Part shown: positions 9,570 to 18,541 of the stretch, piece after piece
How the letters are laid out: every line of letters starts with the position of its first letter
How positions within the stretch are numbered: the first letter of the stretch is position 1
Source of the DNA: Allobosea sp.
GTDB lineage: Bacteria > Pseudomonadota > Alphaproteobacteria > Rhizobiales > Beijerinckiaceae
Direction: 5' to 3'
Length of the DNA stretch: 64,000 nucleotides
Assembly: GCF_030695125.1 (NCBI RefSeq)
Contig: NZ_JAUYTP010000045.1
Coordinates: 112,223 to 176,222, forward strand
Translations under genes and position numbers: made by a program
The notes under the pieces: generated by a model
What the model saw: the letters and a program-made list of their open reading frames with translations, nothing else
Database searches by the model: none
Told to the model about the DNA's origin: nothing

Positions 9570-9706
9570 AAATGGATGCAGGCTGGCGGTTTGTCAAGAA
9601 CCACGCGCCAGAACCGCGCGAAGATCAGTTTGCGACAAGGGGTGAGCGTCCGCCCAGGCGCGAATCCGCCGTGGCGGCGCGGGGTCTGCTCAGCTACAAC
9701 CCCGTC

Positions 9707-9841
9707 ATGACCCGCATGCTGACCGTCATCCTGGGCCTCCTGACCCTGTCCGGCTGCGTCACGCCGCGAACCAATGCCGATCAGGGGCTTTGCGAAAGCG
9801 AGACGGGGCGGAACGGCAAAATCAGAATAATCTGCCACTGA
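9707..9841 (+). CDS. Very small lipoprotein
   Basis: A 44-residue frame starting MTRMLTVILGLLTLSGC, a textbook type II signal peptide with lipobox LSGC. About 27 residues follow, including a C-terminal CESETGRNGKIRIICH with two Cys. No strong Shine-Dalgarno site is visible, and the length is near the limit of credibility. The precise lipobox is the main support. It lies between the DUF2852 and TetR genes, on the opposite strand. Function is unknown. Confidence 0.5.
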   Translation: MTRMLTVILGLLTLSGCVTPRTNADQGLCESETGRNGKIRIICH

Positions 9842-9888
9842 GACCTGGCGTGGCGGCGACTACGCCGTGACGCGGGGCTCGACATCGT

Positions 9889-10542
9889 TCACGGGCTCGC
9901 GTCCTTGCCGGCATTCAGCCCAAGCCCCTGCAGATAGATCAGCATGCCGGCCTCGAGCAGCTCGGCCGCCGACATCGGCAGCGGCCGGCGCCCGCCATCG
10001 GCCCGGCCGAACAGCGCGGCGACGCCATGCGACATCGACCAGACATGCAGCGCCATCATCAACGCCGGCGGGCGCTTGCCCACCGGCAGCAGCGCGATCA
10101 GCGCCTCGGAGGCGGAGCGCAGGTTCTGGAAGGCGCGGTCGGCCGCCATCCGCAGTTCGGGGCTGGCATCGAGCGAGACGCCCGCCTCGAACATCGCCGA
10201 GTAGTAGGCCGGCTCGTCATGCGCGAAGGCGAGATAGGCGCGGCCGAGCCGGTGGAAGGCGGCTTCGGGATCGGGCCGGCCCTGGTCCCAGGCCCGCGCC
10301 AGCGCCGCCTCGAACACGACGAAGCCGCGCGCCGCGACATCGGCCAACAGGTCGTCGCGGTCGCGGAAATGCCGGTAGGGCGCAGCCGGGCTCACGCCGG
10401 CGACGCGCGCGGCCTCGGCGAAGGTGAAGCCGTTAGGCCCCTTCTCGCCAATCAGCCCGAGCGCGGCGCGCACCAGCTCTTCCTTGAGGTTGCCGTGATG
10501 GTAGCCGCGCGGCGCGTCCGGCTTGTCGCGTTTCCAGCTCAT
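9889..10542 (-). CDS. TetR/AcrR-family transcriptional regulator (WHG domain)
   Basis: A 217-residue regulator. The N-terminal HTH (LKEELVRAALGLIGEKGPNG, then VAGVSPAAPYRHFRDRDDLLA) is a classic TetR recognition region. The C-terminal domain (about 85-205) with MALHVWSMSHGVAALFGR matches the WHG/TetR_C_13 type. Its target is not obvious: the neighbours are ybgC downstream on the same strand, and a lipoprotein and DUF2852 gene on the other side. The 9551-9569 palindrome is a possible operator. It is one of the genes separating ybgC from tolQ. Confidence 0.9.
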   Translation of the reverse strand: MSWKRDKPDAPRGYHHGNLKEELVRAALGLIGEKGPNGFTFAEAARVAGVSPAAPYRHFRDRDDLLADVAARGFVVFEAALARAWDQGRPDPEAAFHRLGRAYLAFAHDEPAYYSAMFEAGVSLDASPELRMAADRAFQNLRSASEALIALLPVGKRPPALMMALHVWSMSHGVAALFGRADGGRRPLPMSAAELLEAGMLIYLQGLGLNAGKDASP

Positions 10543-10584
10543 GTGACGAGCGCTAACATGGCCCCGCCCGGCCGTCGATCACAG

Positions 10585-10989
10585 TCAGTCGGCGATCCCC
10601 AGCCGCTGCCGCAGGCCATCGGGAATCCGTCGCGCCCGGCCGCCGCCGACGCAGGCGACCTTGACCTGCGCCGTGACCAGGACCTCCTCGCCGCGCAGCA
10701 CGCGCTGCTCGACATCCATCGTCGCGCCCCGCGCCGCGACCGACACCGTCTCGATCGTCAGAAGATCGTCCATCACCGCGGGCCTGAGGAAATCGATCGT
10801 CATGCGGCGGACCGCAAAGCCCAGCGCGGTTTCGCCGTCGAACAGTTCCCGCTGCGCGATGCCCAGCGACCGGATCAGCTCCGTGCGCCCGCGCTCCATG
10901 AAGCGCAGATAGGAGGCGTGGTAGACGACGCCGGAGAAATCCGTGTCCTCGTAATAGACGCGGACGGAGAGGCTGTGTGAGGCGGTCAT
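10585..10989 (-). CDS. ybgC: Tol-Pal-associated acyl-CoA thioesterase YbgC
   Basis: A hot-dog-fold thioesterase of 134 residues that hydrolyses acyl-CoA or acyl-ACP esters at the inner membrane. The signature YYEDTDFSGVVYHASYLRFM contains the catalytic Asp. The start at 10989 was chosen because homologues begin just before VRVYYEDTD; the frame is open further upstream to 11088. It would normally be the first gene of the tol-pal operon, but here it is separated from tolQ by TetR, lipoprotein, DUF2852, methyltransferase and Rrf2 genes. Confidence 0.93.
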   Translation of the reverse strand: MTASHSLSVRVYYEDTDFSGVVYHASYLRFMERGRTELIRSLGIAQRELFDGETALGFAVRRMTIDFLRPAVMDDLLTIETVSVAARGATMDVEQRVLRGEEVLVTAQVKVACVGGGRARRIPDGLRQRLGIAD

Positions 10990-11144
10990 GGCTTCGGACA
11001 GGGAAAAGCGGCGGGAGCGCAGAGCTTTAAACCGCGCGCAAGCGGCGGCATAGTGGCCTGGGACCGACCGCCGCGCCGGGGAACACACCCGCGCGGGGAA
11101 TGTTGATCCAGGGAGACCGCAACCACAAGAAAAGGGAATTCCGC

Positions 11145-11651
11145 ATGTCGCTCTCGACCAAGCAACTCGAACGCGTTCTCGACAAGGACGAATGGGACCT
11201 CGTCGCCCGCACCCGCAGCCGCGCGATCGGAGACGTGCCCGACACGGACCTTCGCGATCTCGCGAAGAATTTGCGGGATCGCCGCGACAAGGCCCGCGAT
11301 GTCGCCCGTCGCCAGCGCCGCGAGTTCCGCGGCAAGGTCGCGCCGCAGGGCGCCGCCGCTTCCTCGGACAACACGGGCACCAAGGCCAAGGCGGACGCCC
11401 TCACGGTTGCGCTCAAGCGCGTCGGCGCCGAGCAGACCCGCCGGGCCGAGAAGCTGCGTCAGCCGAGCCAGCGCTCGCTGGCCCGCAAGGCACTGGCGAT
11501 GAAGATGCGCAAGGAAGCGCTGCAACGCCCGCTCAGCCGCACCGGCGACGAGGGCATGCAGCCGATCGTCAATCGCAAATCGGCGAAGTCCGGCGCGCTC
11601 GACCATGCCGGACAGCGCTCGGCCATGCACCGGTCCAAATTCGCGCGCTGA
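11145..11651 (+). CDS. Small basic conserved hypothetical protein
   Basis: A 168-residue protein rich in Arg and Lys (DLAKNLRDRRDKARDVARRQ, ALAMKMRKEAL) and probably mostly helical. There is no signal peptide or membrane segment. The ATG at 11145 has AAGGGA seven bases upstream; the frame also opens at 11100. High basicity suggests nucleic-acid binding, but this is inference. It is divergent from ybgC and convergent with the DUF3828 gene, sharing a strong hairpin at its end. I do not recognise the family with certainty. Confidence 0.7.
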   Translation: MSLSTKQLERVLDKDEWDLVARTRSRAIGDVPDTDLRDLAKNLRDRRDKARDVARRQRREFRGKVAPQGAAASSDNTGTKAKADALTVALKRVGAEQTRRAEKLRQPSQRSLARKALAMKMRKEALQRPLSRTGDEGMQPIVNRKSAKSGALDHAGQRSAMHRSKFAR

Positions 11652-11671
11652 TCGCGCGGGATCCGAACCCC

Positions 11672-11703
11672 AAGCCCTGCAAGCTCTACCGCTTGCAGGG
11701 CTT
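11672..11703. terminator. Perfect 13-bp hairpin at a convergent gene end
   Basis: AAGCCCTGCAAGC, loop TCTACC, GCTTGCAGGGCTT. The arms are perfect. The hairpin lies just after the basic protein gene and overlaps the last codons of the opposing DUF3828 gene, so it can serve both directions. Confidence 0.65.
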
Positions 11704-12234
11704 CTTCATGAAGGATCCGCACTCATAGGGCTGCGACAGCAGATCGCGCACCGCATAATCCTGGCCATCGACGCGGTTGACGATGTCGTCGATCTTCCAG
11801 GCCCCGCCCTCTTCGACCATGCGGAAGCGCACGCTGACAGGCTGCCGGAAGCTGCGGAACGAGGCGGTGACGAGCGCCTTTCCTCCGGCGGGAGCCGCGG
11901 TGACCGTGACCTTGAGGCTCTTCACCTCGCCGTCCTGACCGCTCAAGAAAGGATCGGCCCCGAGATGGCCCATCTCGCCGGCTTCCTCCTGGTAGAGCTC
12001 GTCGCGCGCGAACAGGCCCGCGAGTTCGCGGCTCATCAGCCGGTCGCGATGCGGCTTCTGCCAGGGCGCCGCGACGGGCTTGCCGCCGGAGCCGGCGGCC
12101 TGGCGGGTGGTGATGGCATAGGCCTCGCGCACCGGCGTCTCGGGACCGGCGGGGGCGGCAAGGGCTGCACCGCAGGCGGCGATCGCGAGCGCTGGCACCA
12201 GCGCCGCGAGACCACGTCTCGTCAGCGGAGTCAC
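11686..12234 (-). CDS. DUF3828-like exported protein
   Basis: A 182-residue protein with signal peptide TRRGLAALVPALAIAACGAA. It could be cleaved near ALAAP, or lipidated at the Cys of IAAC. The mature part ends with VSVRFRMVEEGGAWKIDDIV, typical of the NTF2/SnoaL-like DUF3828 fold. The GTG start at 12234 overlaps the hicB stop (GTGA), so it is the last gene of a ruvC-ruvA-ruvB-hicA-hicB chain. The longer reading from 12306 has no signal peptide. Two Cys near the C-terminus may form a disulfide. Function is unknown. Confidence 0.75.
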   Translation of the reverse strand: MTPLTRRGLAALVPALAIAACGAALAAPAGPETPVREAYAITTRQAAGSGGKPVAAPWQKPHRDRLMSRELAGLFARDELYQEEAGEMGHLGADPFLSGQDGEVKSLKVTVTAAPAGGKALVTASFRSFRQPVSVRFRMVEEGGAWKIDDIVNRVDGQDYAVRDLLSQPYECGSFMKKPCKR

Positions 12235-12455
12235 TCGGCGGCCGTCAGGGTGCGGGTCGGTTGTGGAACGATGCGCCCCATCTCGTTGGCGGCCTCGATC
12301 CAGCACACGATTGCGTCCTGCACGTTGAGAAGCGCCTCCTCCGCGGTCTCGCCATCCGACATGCAGCCCGGCAGATCGGGCACCGTCGCGAAATACCCGC
12401 CGCCATCGGCGGGAGAGAGCGGCTCGATGACGACACGATAGGCGAGTGGGCTCAT
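12231..12455 (-). CDS. hicB: HicB-family antitoxin
   Basis: A 74-residue antitoxin with the compact HicB fold: YRVVIEPLSPADGGGYFATV followed by PDLPGCMSDGETAEEALLNV, the family's diagnostic GCxSDGxTxEEA-type motif. It lacks a long C-terminal DNA-binding domain, so autoregulation may be weak or indirect. It overlaps hicA by four bases in the order toxin-antitoxin. The pair sits directly behind ruvB. Confidence 0.9.
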   Translation of the reverse strand: MSPLAYRVVIEPLSPADGGGYFATVPDLPGCMSDGETAEEALLNVQDAIVCWIEAANEMGRIVPQPTRTLTAAE

Positions 12456-12712
12456 GTCTGCCTCCTGACGCCCAACATTATCACGAGCCTCACGAAGCTG
12501 ACGAGCAGGCGGATGTATTTCGGCTTGATCGGCCGACGAGCCGGGATCGTCAGGATGTCGGCAATGGCATTATGGGCGATCTTGTAATGCGACCCGCCAC
12601 CGGAAGGTGGTTTGCAATCGATTCCATGCGCTCGGCACAACCGCTCGATGTCGCCGATCGTCCAGTCGCCGGCGGGGTTGCTCCGCATTCGATCGAGAAG
12701 ATCGTCCGCCAA
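12452..12712 (-). CDS. hicA: HicA-family mRNA interferase toxin
   Basis: An 86-residue protein of the HicA dsRBD-like fold. The catalytic His lies in GGGSHYKI and is followed by LTIPARRPIKPKYIRLLVSF, matching the family pattern of a strand, then a basic helix. It has about 20 extra N-terminal residues compared with minimal HicA. It begins one base after the ruvB stop and overlaps hicB. It would cleave mRNA when free of HicB. Transcription with ruvB would tie its expression to recombination functions. Confidence 0.88.
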   Translation of the reverse strand: MADDLLDRMRSNPAGDWTIGDIERLCRAHGIDCKPPSGGGSHYKIAHNAIADILTIPARRPIKPKYIRLLVSFVRLVIMLGVRRQT

Positions 12713-12713
12713 C

Positions 12714-13760
12714 TCACGCCTCCCCGTCCCCGAACAGCCCGAACTGCGCGGCCTCGCGACTAGGCTCGGGCATCCCCAGATGCCGAAAGGCGTGCGGCGT
12801 CAGGATGCGGCCGCGCGGCGTGCGCTGGATGAAGCCCTGCTGCAGCAGGAAAGGCTCGATGATCTCCTCGATTGCGTCGCGCGGCTCCGAGAGCGAAGCG
12901 GCGATCGTCTCGATCCCGACCGGCCCGCCACTGAAATTGATCGCCACCGTCGTGAGATAGCGCCGGTCCATCTGGTCGAGACCGATCGGGTCGACATCGA
13001 GCAGCTTCAGCGCCTTGTCGGCAACGCTGCGCGTCACGATCGCGTCGCCGTCGACGATGGCGAAGTCGCGCACCCGCCGCAGCAGCCGCCCGGCAATGCG
13101 CGGCGTGCCGCGCGAGCGCTTGGCGATCTCGTTGGCGCCGTCATCCGACATCGGCACGCCGAGCACCCGCGCACCGCGCGCGACGATGCCCTGCAGCTCC
13201 TCGACGGTGTAGAACTGCAAGCGGATCGGGATGCCGAAACGGTCCCGCAGCGGCGTCGTCAGCAGGCCGGCGCGGGTGGTGGCGCCCACCAGCGTAAATT
13301 TCGGCAGGTCGATCTTGACCGAGCGCGCCGCCGGCCCCTCGCCGATGATCAGATCGAGCTGGTAGTCCTCCATCGCCGGATAGAGGATTTCCTCCACCGC
13401 CGGGTTGAGCCGGTGGATCTCGTCGATGAAGAGCACATCGCGCTCTTCGAGATTGGTGAGCTGCGCCGCGAGATCGCCGGCCTTGGCGATGACCGGCCCG
13501 GAGGTCGAGCGGAAATTGACGCCGAGCTCGCGCGCCACGATCTGCGCCAGCGTCGTCTTGCCCAGGCCCGGCGGGCCGACGAAGAGCACATGGTCGAGCG
13601 CATCGCCACGGCTCTTGGCCGCCTCGATGAAGACCTGGAGATTCGCACGCGCCGCCGCCTGGCCAGTGAAATCCGACAGCGACAGCGGCCGCAGCGAAGA
13701 TTCGGCGTCGTCGTCACGCTTCTCGGCGGAGAGCAGGCCGGGGCGTTTGGGGTCGCTCAC
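12714..13760 (-). CDS. ruvB: Holliday junction branch migration helicase RuvB
   Basis: A 348-residue AAA+ motor that drives branch migration with RuvA. It has Walker [16 protein letters not shown], Walker [12 protein letters not shown], sensor [20 protein letters not shown] and a C-terminal winged helix ([17 protein letters not shown]). It overlaps ruvA by four bases and is followed after one base by hicA. Length and motifs are complete. Confidence 0.98.
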   Translation of the reverse strand: MSDPKRPGLLSAEKRDDDAESSLRPLSLSDFTGQAAARANLQVFIEAAKSRGDALDHVLFVGPPGLGKTTLAQIVARELGVNFRSTSGPVIAKAGDLAAQLTNLEERDVLFIDEIHRLNPAVEEILYPAMEDYQLDLIIGEGPAARSVKIDLPKFTLVGATTRAGLLTTPLRDRFGIPIRLQFYTVEELQGIVARGARVLGVPMSDDGANEIAKRSRGTPRIAGRLLRRVRDFAIVDGDAIVTRSVADKALKLLDVDPIGLDQMDRRYLTTVAINFSGGPVGIETIAASLSEPRDAIEEIIEPFLLQQGFIQRTPRGRILTPHAFRHLGMPEPSREAAQFGLFGDGEA

Positions 13761-14374
13761 TTCGCCAGCTCCCGCAGGCCGAGCTTGATCAGCTGCGCCG
13801 TGCCGGCCCCCTCGCCCGCCTCACGCGCGGCGGCCGCGATCGCCGCCACGGCCTGCGCCTGCGGATAGCCGAGATTGGCGAGCGCCGAGACCGCGTCCGC
13901 CACCGGCTGCGGCAGCTTCCTGTCCTGGAGCGCGCCGGCGAGTTCCGCCACGCCGGGATCGACATGGCCGAAGGCCGGCGCCTTGTCCTTCAGCTCGGCG
14001 CAGATCCGCTGGGCCAGCTTGGGCCCGACGCCGGGCGCGCGCGCCACGGCCGCCTTGTCGCCGGTGGCGATGGCGGTCGCCAGCGCGCCGGGCTCGAAGG
14101 TCGAGAGAATGGCGAGCGCGACCTTGGCGCCGACGCCCTGCACCATCTGCATCAGCCGGAACCAGTCCCGCTCATTGTCGGACATGAAGCCGTAAAGCCG
14201 GATCGCGTCCTCGCGCACATGCGTCTCGATCGAGAGCACCGCCGCCTCACCCGGCTTCGCCAGCCGCTGCAGCGTGCGGGCCGAGCATTGCACGACATAG
14301 CCGACGCCCTGCACGTCGAGGATGACATGATCCTCGCCATAGGAATCGACGATCCCCTTGAGCTTCCCGATCAT
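13757..14374 (-). CDS. ruvA: Holliday junction DNA-binding protein RuvA
   Basis: A 205-residue tetrameric junction-binding protein. It has an N-terminal OB-fold ([20 protein letters not shown]), two helix-hairpin-helix motifs ([13 protein letters not shown] and [13 protein letters not shown]) and a C-terminal UBA-like domain III ([16 protein letters not shown]) that contacts RuvB. Start at 14374 matches the universal MIG(K/R)LxG opening. A palindromic repeat separates it from ruvC. Confidence 0.97.
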   Translation of the reverse strand: MIGKLKGIVDSYGEDHVILDVQGVGYVVQCSARTLQRLAKPGEAAVLSIETHVREDAIRLYGFMSDNERDWFRLMQMVQGVGAKVALAILSTFEPGALATAIATGDKAAVARAPGVGPKLAQRICAELKDKAPAFGHVDPGVAELAGALQDRKLPQPVADAVSALANLGYPQAQAVAAIAAAAREAGEGAGTAQLIKLGLRELAK

Positions 14375-14391
14375 CGCGACACACCTCTGCC

Positions 14392-14498
14392 CGTCATCCT
14401 GAGGTTCGCGCAGCGAAGTCCCGGGATCCATCCTAGAGCGCAGAAGCCCTTCGATGGATCCCGGATCTGCGCGGCTTCGCCGCTTGTCCAGGATGACG
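14392..14498. repeat. Dispersed palindromic repeat, family A, copy 1
   Basis: It starts CGTCATCCTGAGG and ends GTCCAGGATGACG, with inner arms GGGATCCATC / GATGGATCCC. It is an intergenic element of about 107 bases that could fold into one long imperfect hairpin, between ruvA and ruvC. Related copies lie at 19463-19571 and 59873-59980, with a diverged relative at 35107-35204. Confidence 0.85.
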
Positions 14499-14539
14499 CC
14501 GAGGGTGTCGCCATCTGCCAGTGCGCCATGAGCACGCCC

Positions 14540-15052
14540 TCACCCCACCCGCATCTGCGCGACCAGCGCGCGCATGCCGCGATGCTGGGCGTGGCAGATC
14601 GCAACCGCCAGCGCGTCCGCCGCATCGGTCGAGCGCGTCTCCGCCTTGGGCAGGAGCACGCGGATCATCATCTGGACCTGTTTCTTGTCGGCATGGCCGA
14701 CGCCGACCACCGTCTTCTTGACGAGGTTGGCGGCATATTCCGCCACATCGAGCCCCGCCAGCGCCGGCACCACCAGCGCGACGCCGCGCGCCTGGCCGAG
14801 CTTCAGCGCCGATTGCGGGTCGCGGTTGACGAAAGTCTCCTCGACCGCGACCTCGTCGGGCGCATGGGAGGACACGATCCGCGTCAGCCCGTCATGGAGC
14901 TGGCGCAGCCGCTCCGCCAGCGACAGCCCGGCCTCGCTCTCGACGCAGCCGCAGGCGACGAAGCCGATCTTGCTCCCCTCCGAGACGATGACGCCCCAGC
15001 CCGTCTTGCGGAGGCCGGGGTCGATGCCGAGAATGCGAATCGGTGGGTTCAT
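14540..15052 (-). CDS. ruvC: Crossover junction endodeoxyribonuclease RuvC
   Basis: A 170-residue Holliday junction resolvase with an RNase H-like fold. The first acidic motif is [17 protein letters not shown], the second [16 protein letters not shown], and the last [15 protein letters not shown]. These supply the four catalytic acidic residues. It is the upstream gene of ruvCAB. The gap to ruvA carries a repeat instead of the usual tight spacing. Confidence 0.97.
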   Translation of the reverse strand: MNPPIRILGIDPGLRKTGWGVIVSEGSKIGFVACGCVESEAGLSLAERLRQLHDGLTRIVSSHAPDEVAVEETFVNRDPQSALKLGQARGVALVVPALAGLDVAEYAANLVKKTVVGVGHADKKQVQMMIRVLLPKAETRSTDAADALAVAICHAQHRGMRALVAQMRVG

Positions 15053-15241
15053 GTCGCTGATAGCCTAAACCTTGGACACGCTTTGTTCCATGCGGCGTCC
15101 TAAGGATTCCTTCCTCCTCCACACGTCGATGAACGGCGCGCATCGGTCGCATCACAGCGACGGGGGTTGTCCCGGCGCCCGCTTGCCTGTTGGTGCAGGA
15201 CGACCCCTTCCCAGCCCCCCTGCTTCACCCTCCCGGACGGC

Positions 15242-16021
15242 ATGACCGAACTGATGGCCTTCCTGTTTCCCGCGGTCTCACCGAGCGGGCTTGCCGTCCT
15301 GCTGCTGGCGACGCTGCTCGGCGGCCTCGTGCGCGGCTTCACCGGCTTCGGCTTTGCGATGGTGTTCATGCCGCTGGCCTCGATGGTGATCGGCCCGGTC
15401 GCGGCGCTCGGGCTGATCTGGTGCATCGACGCGCCCTTTGCCCTGCCGATCGCACTGCGCAACGCCAGGCAGGCCGAATGGCGCGAGGTGGCGCCGCTGC
15501 TGCTGACCGCGACGCTGGCGCTGCCCGCCGGCATCTGGCTCCTGATCTGGCTCGACCGCGAGACGATGCGCTGGATCCTCGCAGGGCTGATCTTCGCGGC
15601 CGTGGCACTGATGGCCTCGGGCTGGCGCTATCACGGCCGTCCGGGAATCCCGCTTTCGCTGGGGGTCGGCGTGCTGTCGGGGCTGTTCAACGGCATGGCC
15701 TCGATCGGCGGCATGCCGCTCGCCGTGTTCTGGCTCGGCGCCCAGCGCAACGACCGCCACAAGACCCGCGCCAATCTGCAGACCTTCTTCGGCTGCTCGA
15801 CCCTGATCTCAGGCACGGTGCTGTGGTGGAACGGCATCCTGACCGTGTCGGCGCTGCTGATGGCGCTGCCGCTCTTTGCCGCCTATGGCGCCGGCATGTG
15901 GGCCGGCACCCACGGCTTCCGCCTCGCAAACGAGGCCACCTTCCGCCGCATCGCCTATGCGATGATCTTCCTGAGCGCGCTGGTCAGCCTGCCGCTGTGG
16001 GATGGGTTCGTGGGACGCTAA
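15242..16021 (+). CDS. TauE/SafE (DUF81) family sulfite/anion exporter-type permease
   Basis: A 259-residue polytopic membrane protein with about eight hydrophobic helices. The characteristic first helix-loop contains GGLVRGFTGFGFAMVFMPL, and the second half has LFNGMASIGGMPLAVFWLG, reflecting the internal duplication of the family. It is oriented opposite to the surrounding yebC and ruvC, which are usually adjacent, so it looks like an insertion between them. The substrate (sulfite, sulfonate or other anion) cannot be told. Confidence 0.88.
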   Translation: MTELMAFLFPAVSPSGLAVLLLATLLGGLVRGFTGFGFAMVFMPLASMVIGPVAALGLIWCIDAPFALPIALRNARQAEWREVAPLLLTATLALPAGIWLLIWLDRETMRWILAGLIFAAVALMASGWRYHGRPGIPLSLGVGVLSGLFNGMASIGGMPLAVFWLGAQRNDRHKTRANLQTFFGCSTLISGTVLWWNGILTVSALLMALPLFAAYGAGMWAGTHGFRLANEATFRRIAYAMIFLSALVSLPLWDGFVGR

Positions 16022-16031
16022 AGATCGGGCG

Positions 16032-16135
16032 CGTCATGCTCGGGCTTGCCCCGAGCATCTCGTGACGAGAGGGCTTGGGAACCTCGTCCTGCGAGAGATT
16101 CTCGGGTCTGCGCTTCGCTCCGCCCGAGAATGACG
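16032..16135. repeat. Dispersed palindromic repeat, family B
   Basis: It starts CGTCATGCTCGGGCTTGCCC and ends TCGCTCCGCCCGAGAATGACG. The outer arms share the CGTCAT...ATGACG termini of the other families, but the inner arms are different. It fills the gap between the convergent TauE and yebC genes. Confidence 0.75.
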
Positions 16136-16140
16136 CCGCC

Positions 16141-16884
16141 TCACCCCAGCTTCGCCATCACCTCGTCGGAGATCTCGTAATTGGCGAAGACGTTCTGGAC
16201 GTCGTCGTCATTGTCGAGCGCTTCCATCAGCCGCATCATTGAGGCCGCCTTCTCCTCGTCGAGCGGGGCCGAGGTCGTCGGCCGCCAGACCGGCTTGGCC
16301 GAGGCCGGCGCACCGAGCGCCGTTTCCAGCGCCTTCGAGACCTCGTTCAGCGCATCGAAGGCGCACAGGATGGTGTGGCCGTTCTCGTCGGAAATGACGT
16401 CGTCGGCCCCGGCCTCGATCGCGGCTTCCATCAGCTTGTCGGCATCGCCGGCTTCCAGCGGATAGGCGATCTCGCCGACGCGGTTGAACATGAACGAGAC
16501 CGAGTTGCTCTCGCCCATCGCCCCGCCCGCCTTGGTGAAGTAGGAGCGCACGGCCGATGCGGTGCGGTTGCGGTTGTCGGTCAGCGCCTCGACGATGACG
16601 GCAGCGCCGCCGGGCCCGTAGCCCTCGTAGCGAACCTCGTCATAGTTGTCGCCTTCGCCGCCGGCGGCCTTGTTGATGGCGCGCTGGATGTTGTCCTTGG
16701 GCATGTTCTCGGCGCGCGCGGCCAGAACCGCCATGCGCAGGCGCGGATTCATCGCGGGGTCGGGCATGCCCATCTTGGCGGCGACGGTGATTTCGCGCCC
16801 GAGTTTCGAGAACAGCTTGGCGCGCACGGCGTCCTGCTTGCCCTTGCGGTGCATGATGTTCTTGAACTGGGAATGACCGGCCAT
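16141..16884 (-). CDS. yebC: YebC/PmpR-family protein
   Basis: A 247-residue protein of the TACO1/YebC family, implicated in transcription control and in helping ribosomes through polyproline-type stalls. It opens with the invariant [19 protein letters not shown]. The middle has [20 protein letters not shown] and the C-terminal domain [14 protein letters not shown]. The start at 16884 fits the family; the frame is open far upstream without homology. It stands next to the ruv genes as in many proteobacteria, with the TauE gene intervening. Confidence 0.95.
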   Translation of the reverse strand: MAGHSQFKNIMHRKGKQDAVRAKLFSKLGREITVAAKMGMPDPAMNPRLRMAVLAARAENMPKDNIQRAINKAAGGEGDNYDEVRYEGYGPGGAAVIVEALTDNRNRTASAVRSYFTKAGGAMGESNSVSFMFNRVGEIAYPLEAGDADKLMEAAIEAGADDVISDENGHTILCAFDALNEVSKALETALGAPASAKPVWRPTTSAPLDEEKAASMMRLMEALDNDDDVQNVFANYEISDEVMAKLG

Positions 16885-17098
16885 GGAACCCTCAGCCTCT
16901 GCTGCCTTCATGAATCTGAGCGCCGCCGGGAGGGCGTCGAGCGTCCGGGGCGGGCAGACGCGCCTTATAGGCGGCGCGTTCGTCGCCATGCAAGCGATGC
17001 CGGTCGGGTGTGCGGTCCGGTGCGGAGGAAAGCCGCGGTTCGCGGGCATCGCGGCAACCCGGCGTTAAGCCCTTCTTTGCGATGAAGGAGGCTGCTCG

Positions 17099-18508
17099 AT
17101 GCGACTGCGGCGGCCCAGCCGCCGACCGACCCTGCGGACCTGCATGATCACGACCCCCAGCATACCCATCGCCGGGCAGGAACTGCGCTTTCGTGCGTTC
17201 CAGATCGGTGAGGACGATCTTTCGGCCCTGCACCCCCATGCCGATTTTGTCCGCACCCGGCTGCCGGATCTGCTGCGCGAGATGCATGACAGCCTGGCCC
17301 CCTGGCCGGAGACGGCCCGGGCCTTCCGCATCCCCGAGGTCCATGCCCTGCGACTGGCCCACTGGGCCAAGCTCGCCGCGGGCGAGTTGGGCGAAGGCTT
17401 TCTCGATTCGGCGCATCGTCTGGCCACCGCTTTTCATCACCACGGCGTCCCCGCCTACGGCATCGCAATCGACCACGCTCTGGTCACCAACCAGATCGGC
17501 ATCGAGCTCGGGATGGACCGGCTGACGCTCCAGAAGCTCGGCGGCTGGTGGAAGAGCAAGGAGCGCAACCGGCGTATCGCCGCGCGCTCGGCCCTGAACA
17601 AATGCGCCGCGCTCGATCTCGAACTGCTGCTGGAAACCTATGCGCAGGTGCAGCAGCAGAGCCGCGAGCACACGCGCACCGAGATCGCCGCCTTCGAGGT
17701 CACCGTTCGGCAGGTCGTCGGCGCGGTGAAGACCGGCGCCGGCCTGGTGCAGGCGCTGGCCGAGACCATGAACAATGTCGTTCAGGACACGGGAGCTCAG
17801 GCCCTTCTGGCCGCCCGCGCCTCCGACGAGGCCTCGGTCAACGTCCAGAGCGTCGCCAGCGCGGCGGGCCAGTTGTCGTCCTCGCTCGACCATGTCGCCA
17901 TCGAGGTGACGCGCGCCGCCAGCATGGCCCACAGCGCCAATGCCGCGGCGACCAAGACCGACGTCATCGTCAAGAGCCTGGCGACCTCGGCCCAGACGAT
18001 CGGCTCGATCGTCGAGATGATCCGCGACATCGCGGCCCAGACCAACCTGCTCGCGCTCAATGCGACGATCGAGGCCGCGCGCGCCGGGGAGGCCGGCCGC
18101 GGCTTCGCGGTGGTCGCGACCGAGGTCAAGCAATTGTCGTCCCGCACCGCCCAGGCGACCGACGAGATCGCCGCCCAGGTGCCCGCCATGCAGTCGGCGA
18201 CGCGCGAGGCGGTCGAGGCGATCGAGAGCATCGTCGCCTTCGTCGGCCAGATGCACAACACCACGGCGACGGTTGCCAGCGCGCTCGAGCAGCAACGCTG
18301 CGCCACGCAGGAGATCGCCCGCAGCGTCGATCTCGCCGCGGTGGGCACGCAGGAGGTGGCGCAGACCGTCTGCGGCGTCAGCGATCTCGCCGCCACGGCC
18401 GGCACCAGCGTCAGCGAGGTGCTCAACCTCGCCGGCACCCTGGCGCGCGAAGCCGCCTCGCTGGCGACCGCCTTCGAAGGCCTGATGCAGCGCAGCAACG
18501 CCGCCTGA
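17099..18508 (+). CDS. Soluble methyl-accepting chemoreceptor, probable globin-coupled sensor
   Basis: A 469-residue cytoplasmic chemoreceptor with no membrane segment. The C-terminal signalling domain is clear: the hairpin tip [20 protein letters not shown] followed by [15 protein letters not shown]. Residues about 35-190 look like a protoglobin domain: [18 protein letters not shown], then the [10 protein letters not shown] segment where the proximal haem His would lie. If so, it senses oxygen or another gas. The start at 17099 has AAGGAGG seven bases upstream; an in-frame ATG at 17144 is weaker. It stands alone, apart from other chemotaxis genes here. Confidence 0.85.
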   Translation: MRLRRPSRRPTLRTCMITTPSIPIAGQELRFRAFQIGEDDLSALHPHADFVRTRLPDLLREMHDSLAPWPETARAFRIPEVHALRLAHWAKLAAGELGEGFLDSAHRLATAFHHHGVPAYGIAIDHALVTNQIGIELGMDRLTLQKLGGWWKSKERNRRIAARSALNKCAALDLELLLETYAQVQQQSREHTRTEIAAFEVTVRQVVGAVKTGAGLVQALAETMNNVVQDTGAQALLAARASDEASVNVQSVASAAGQLSSSLDHVAIEVTRAASMAHSANAAATKTDVIVKSLATSAQTIGSIVEMIRDIAAQTNLLALNATIEAARAGEAGRGFAVVATEVKQLSSRTAQATDEIAAQVPAMQSATREAVEAIESIVAFVGQMHNTTATVASALEQQRCATQEIARSVDLAAVGTQEVAQTVCGVSDLAATAGTSVSEVLNLAGTLAREAASLATAFEGLMQRSNAA

Positions 18509-18541
18509 GGCGCCCCCGCCAACCCGCCGGGGCGCGCCGCC

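Noticed and set aside
14392..14498. CRISPR array
   Set aside because: The repeats are single, scattered and palindromic, without regularly spaced units or cas genes.
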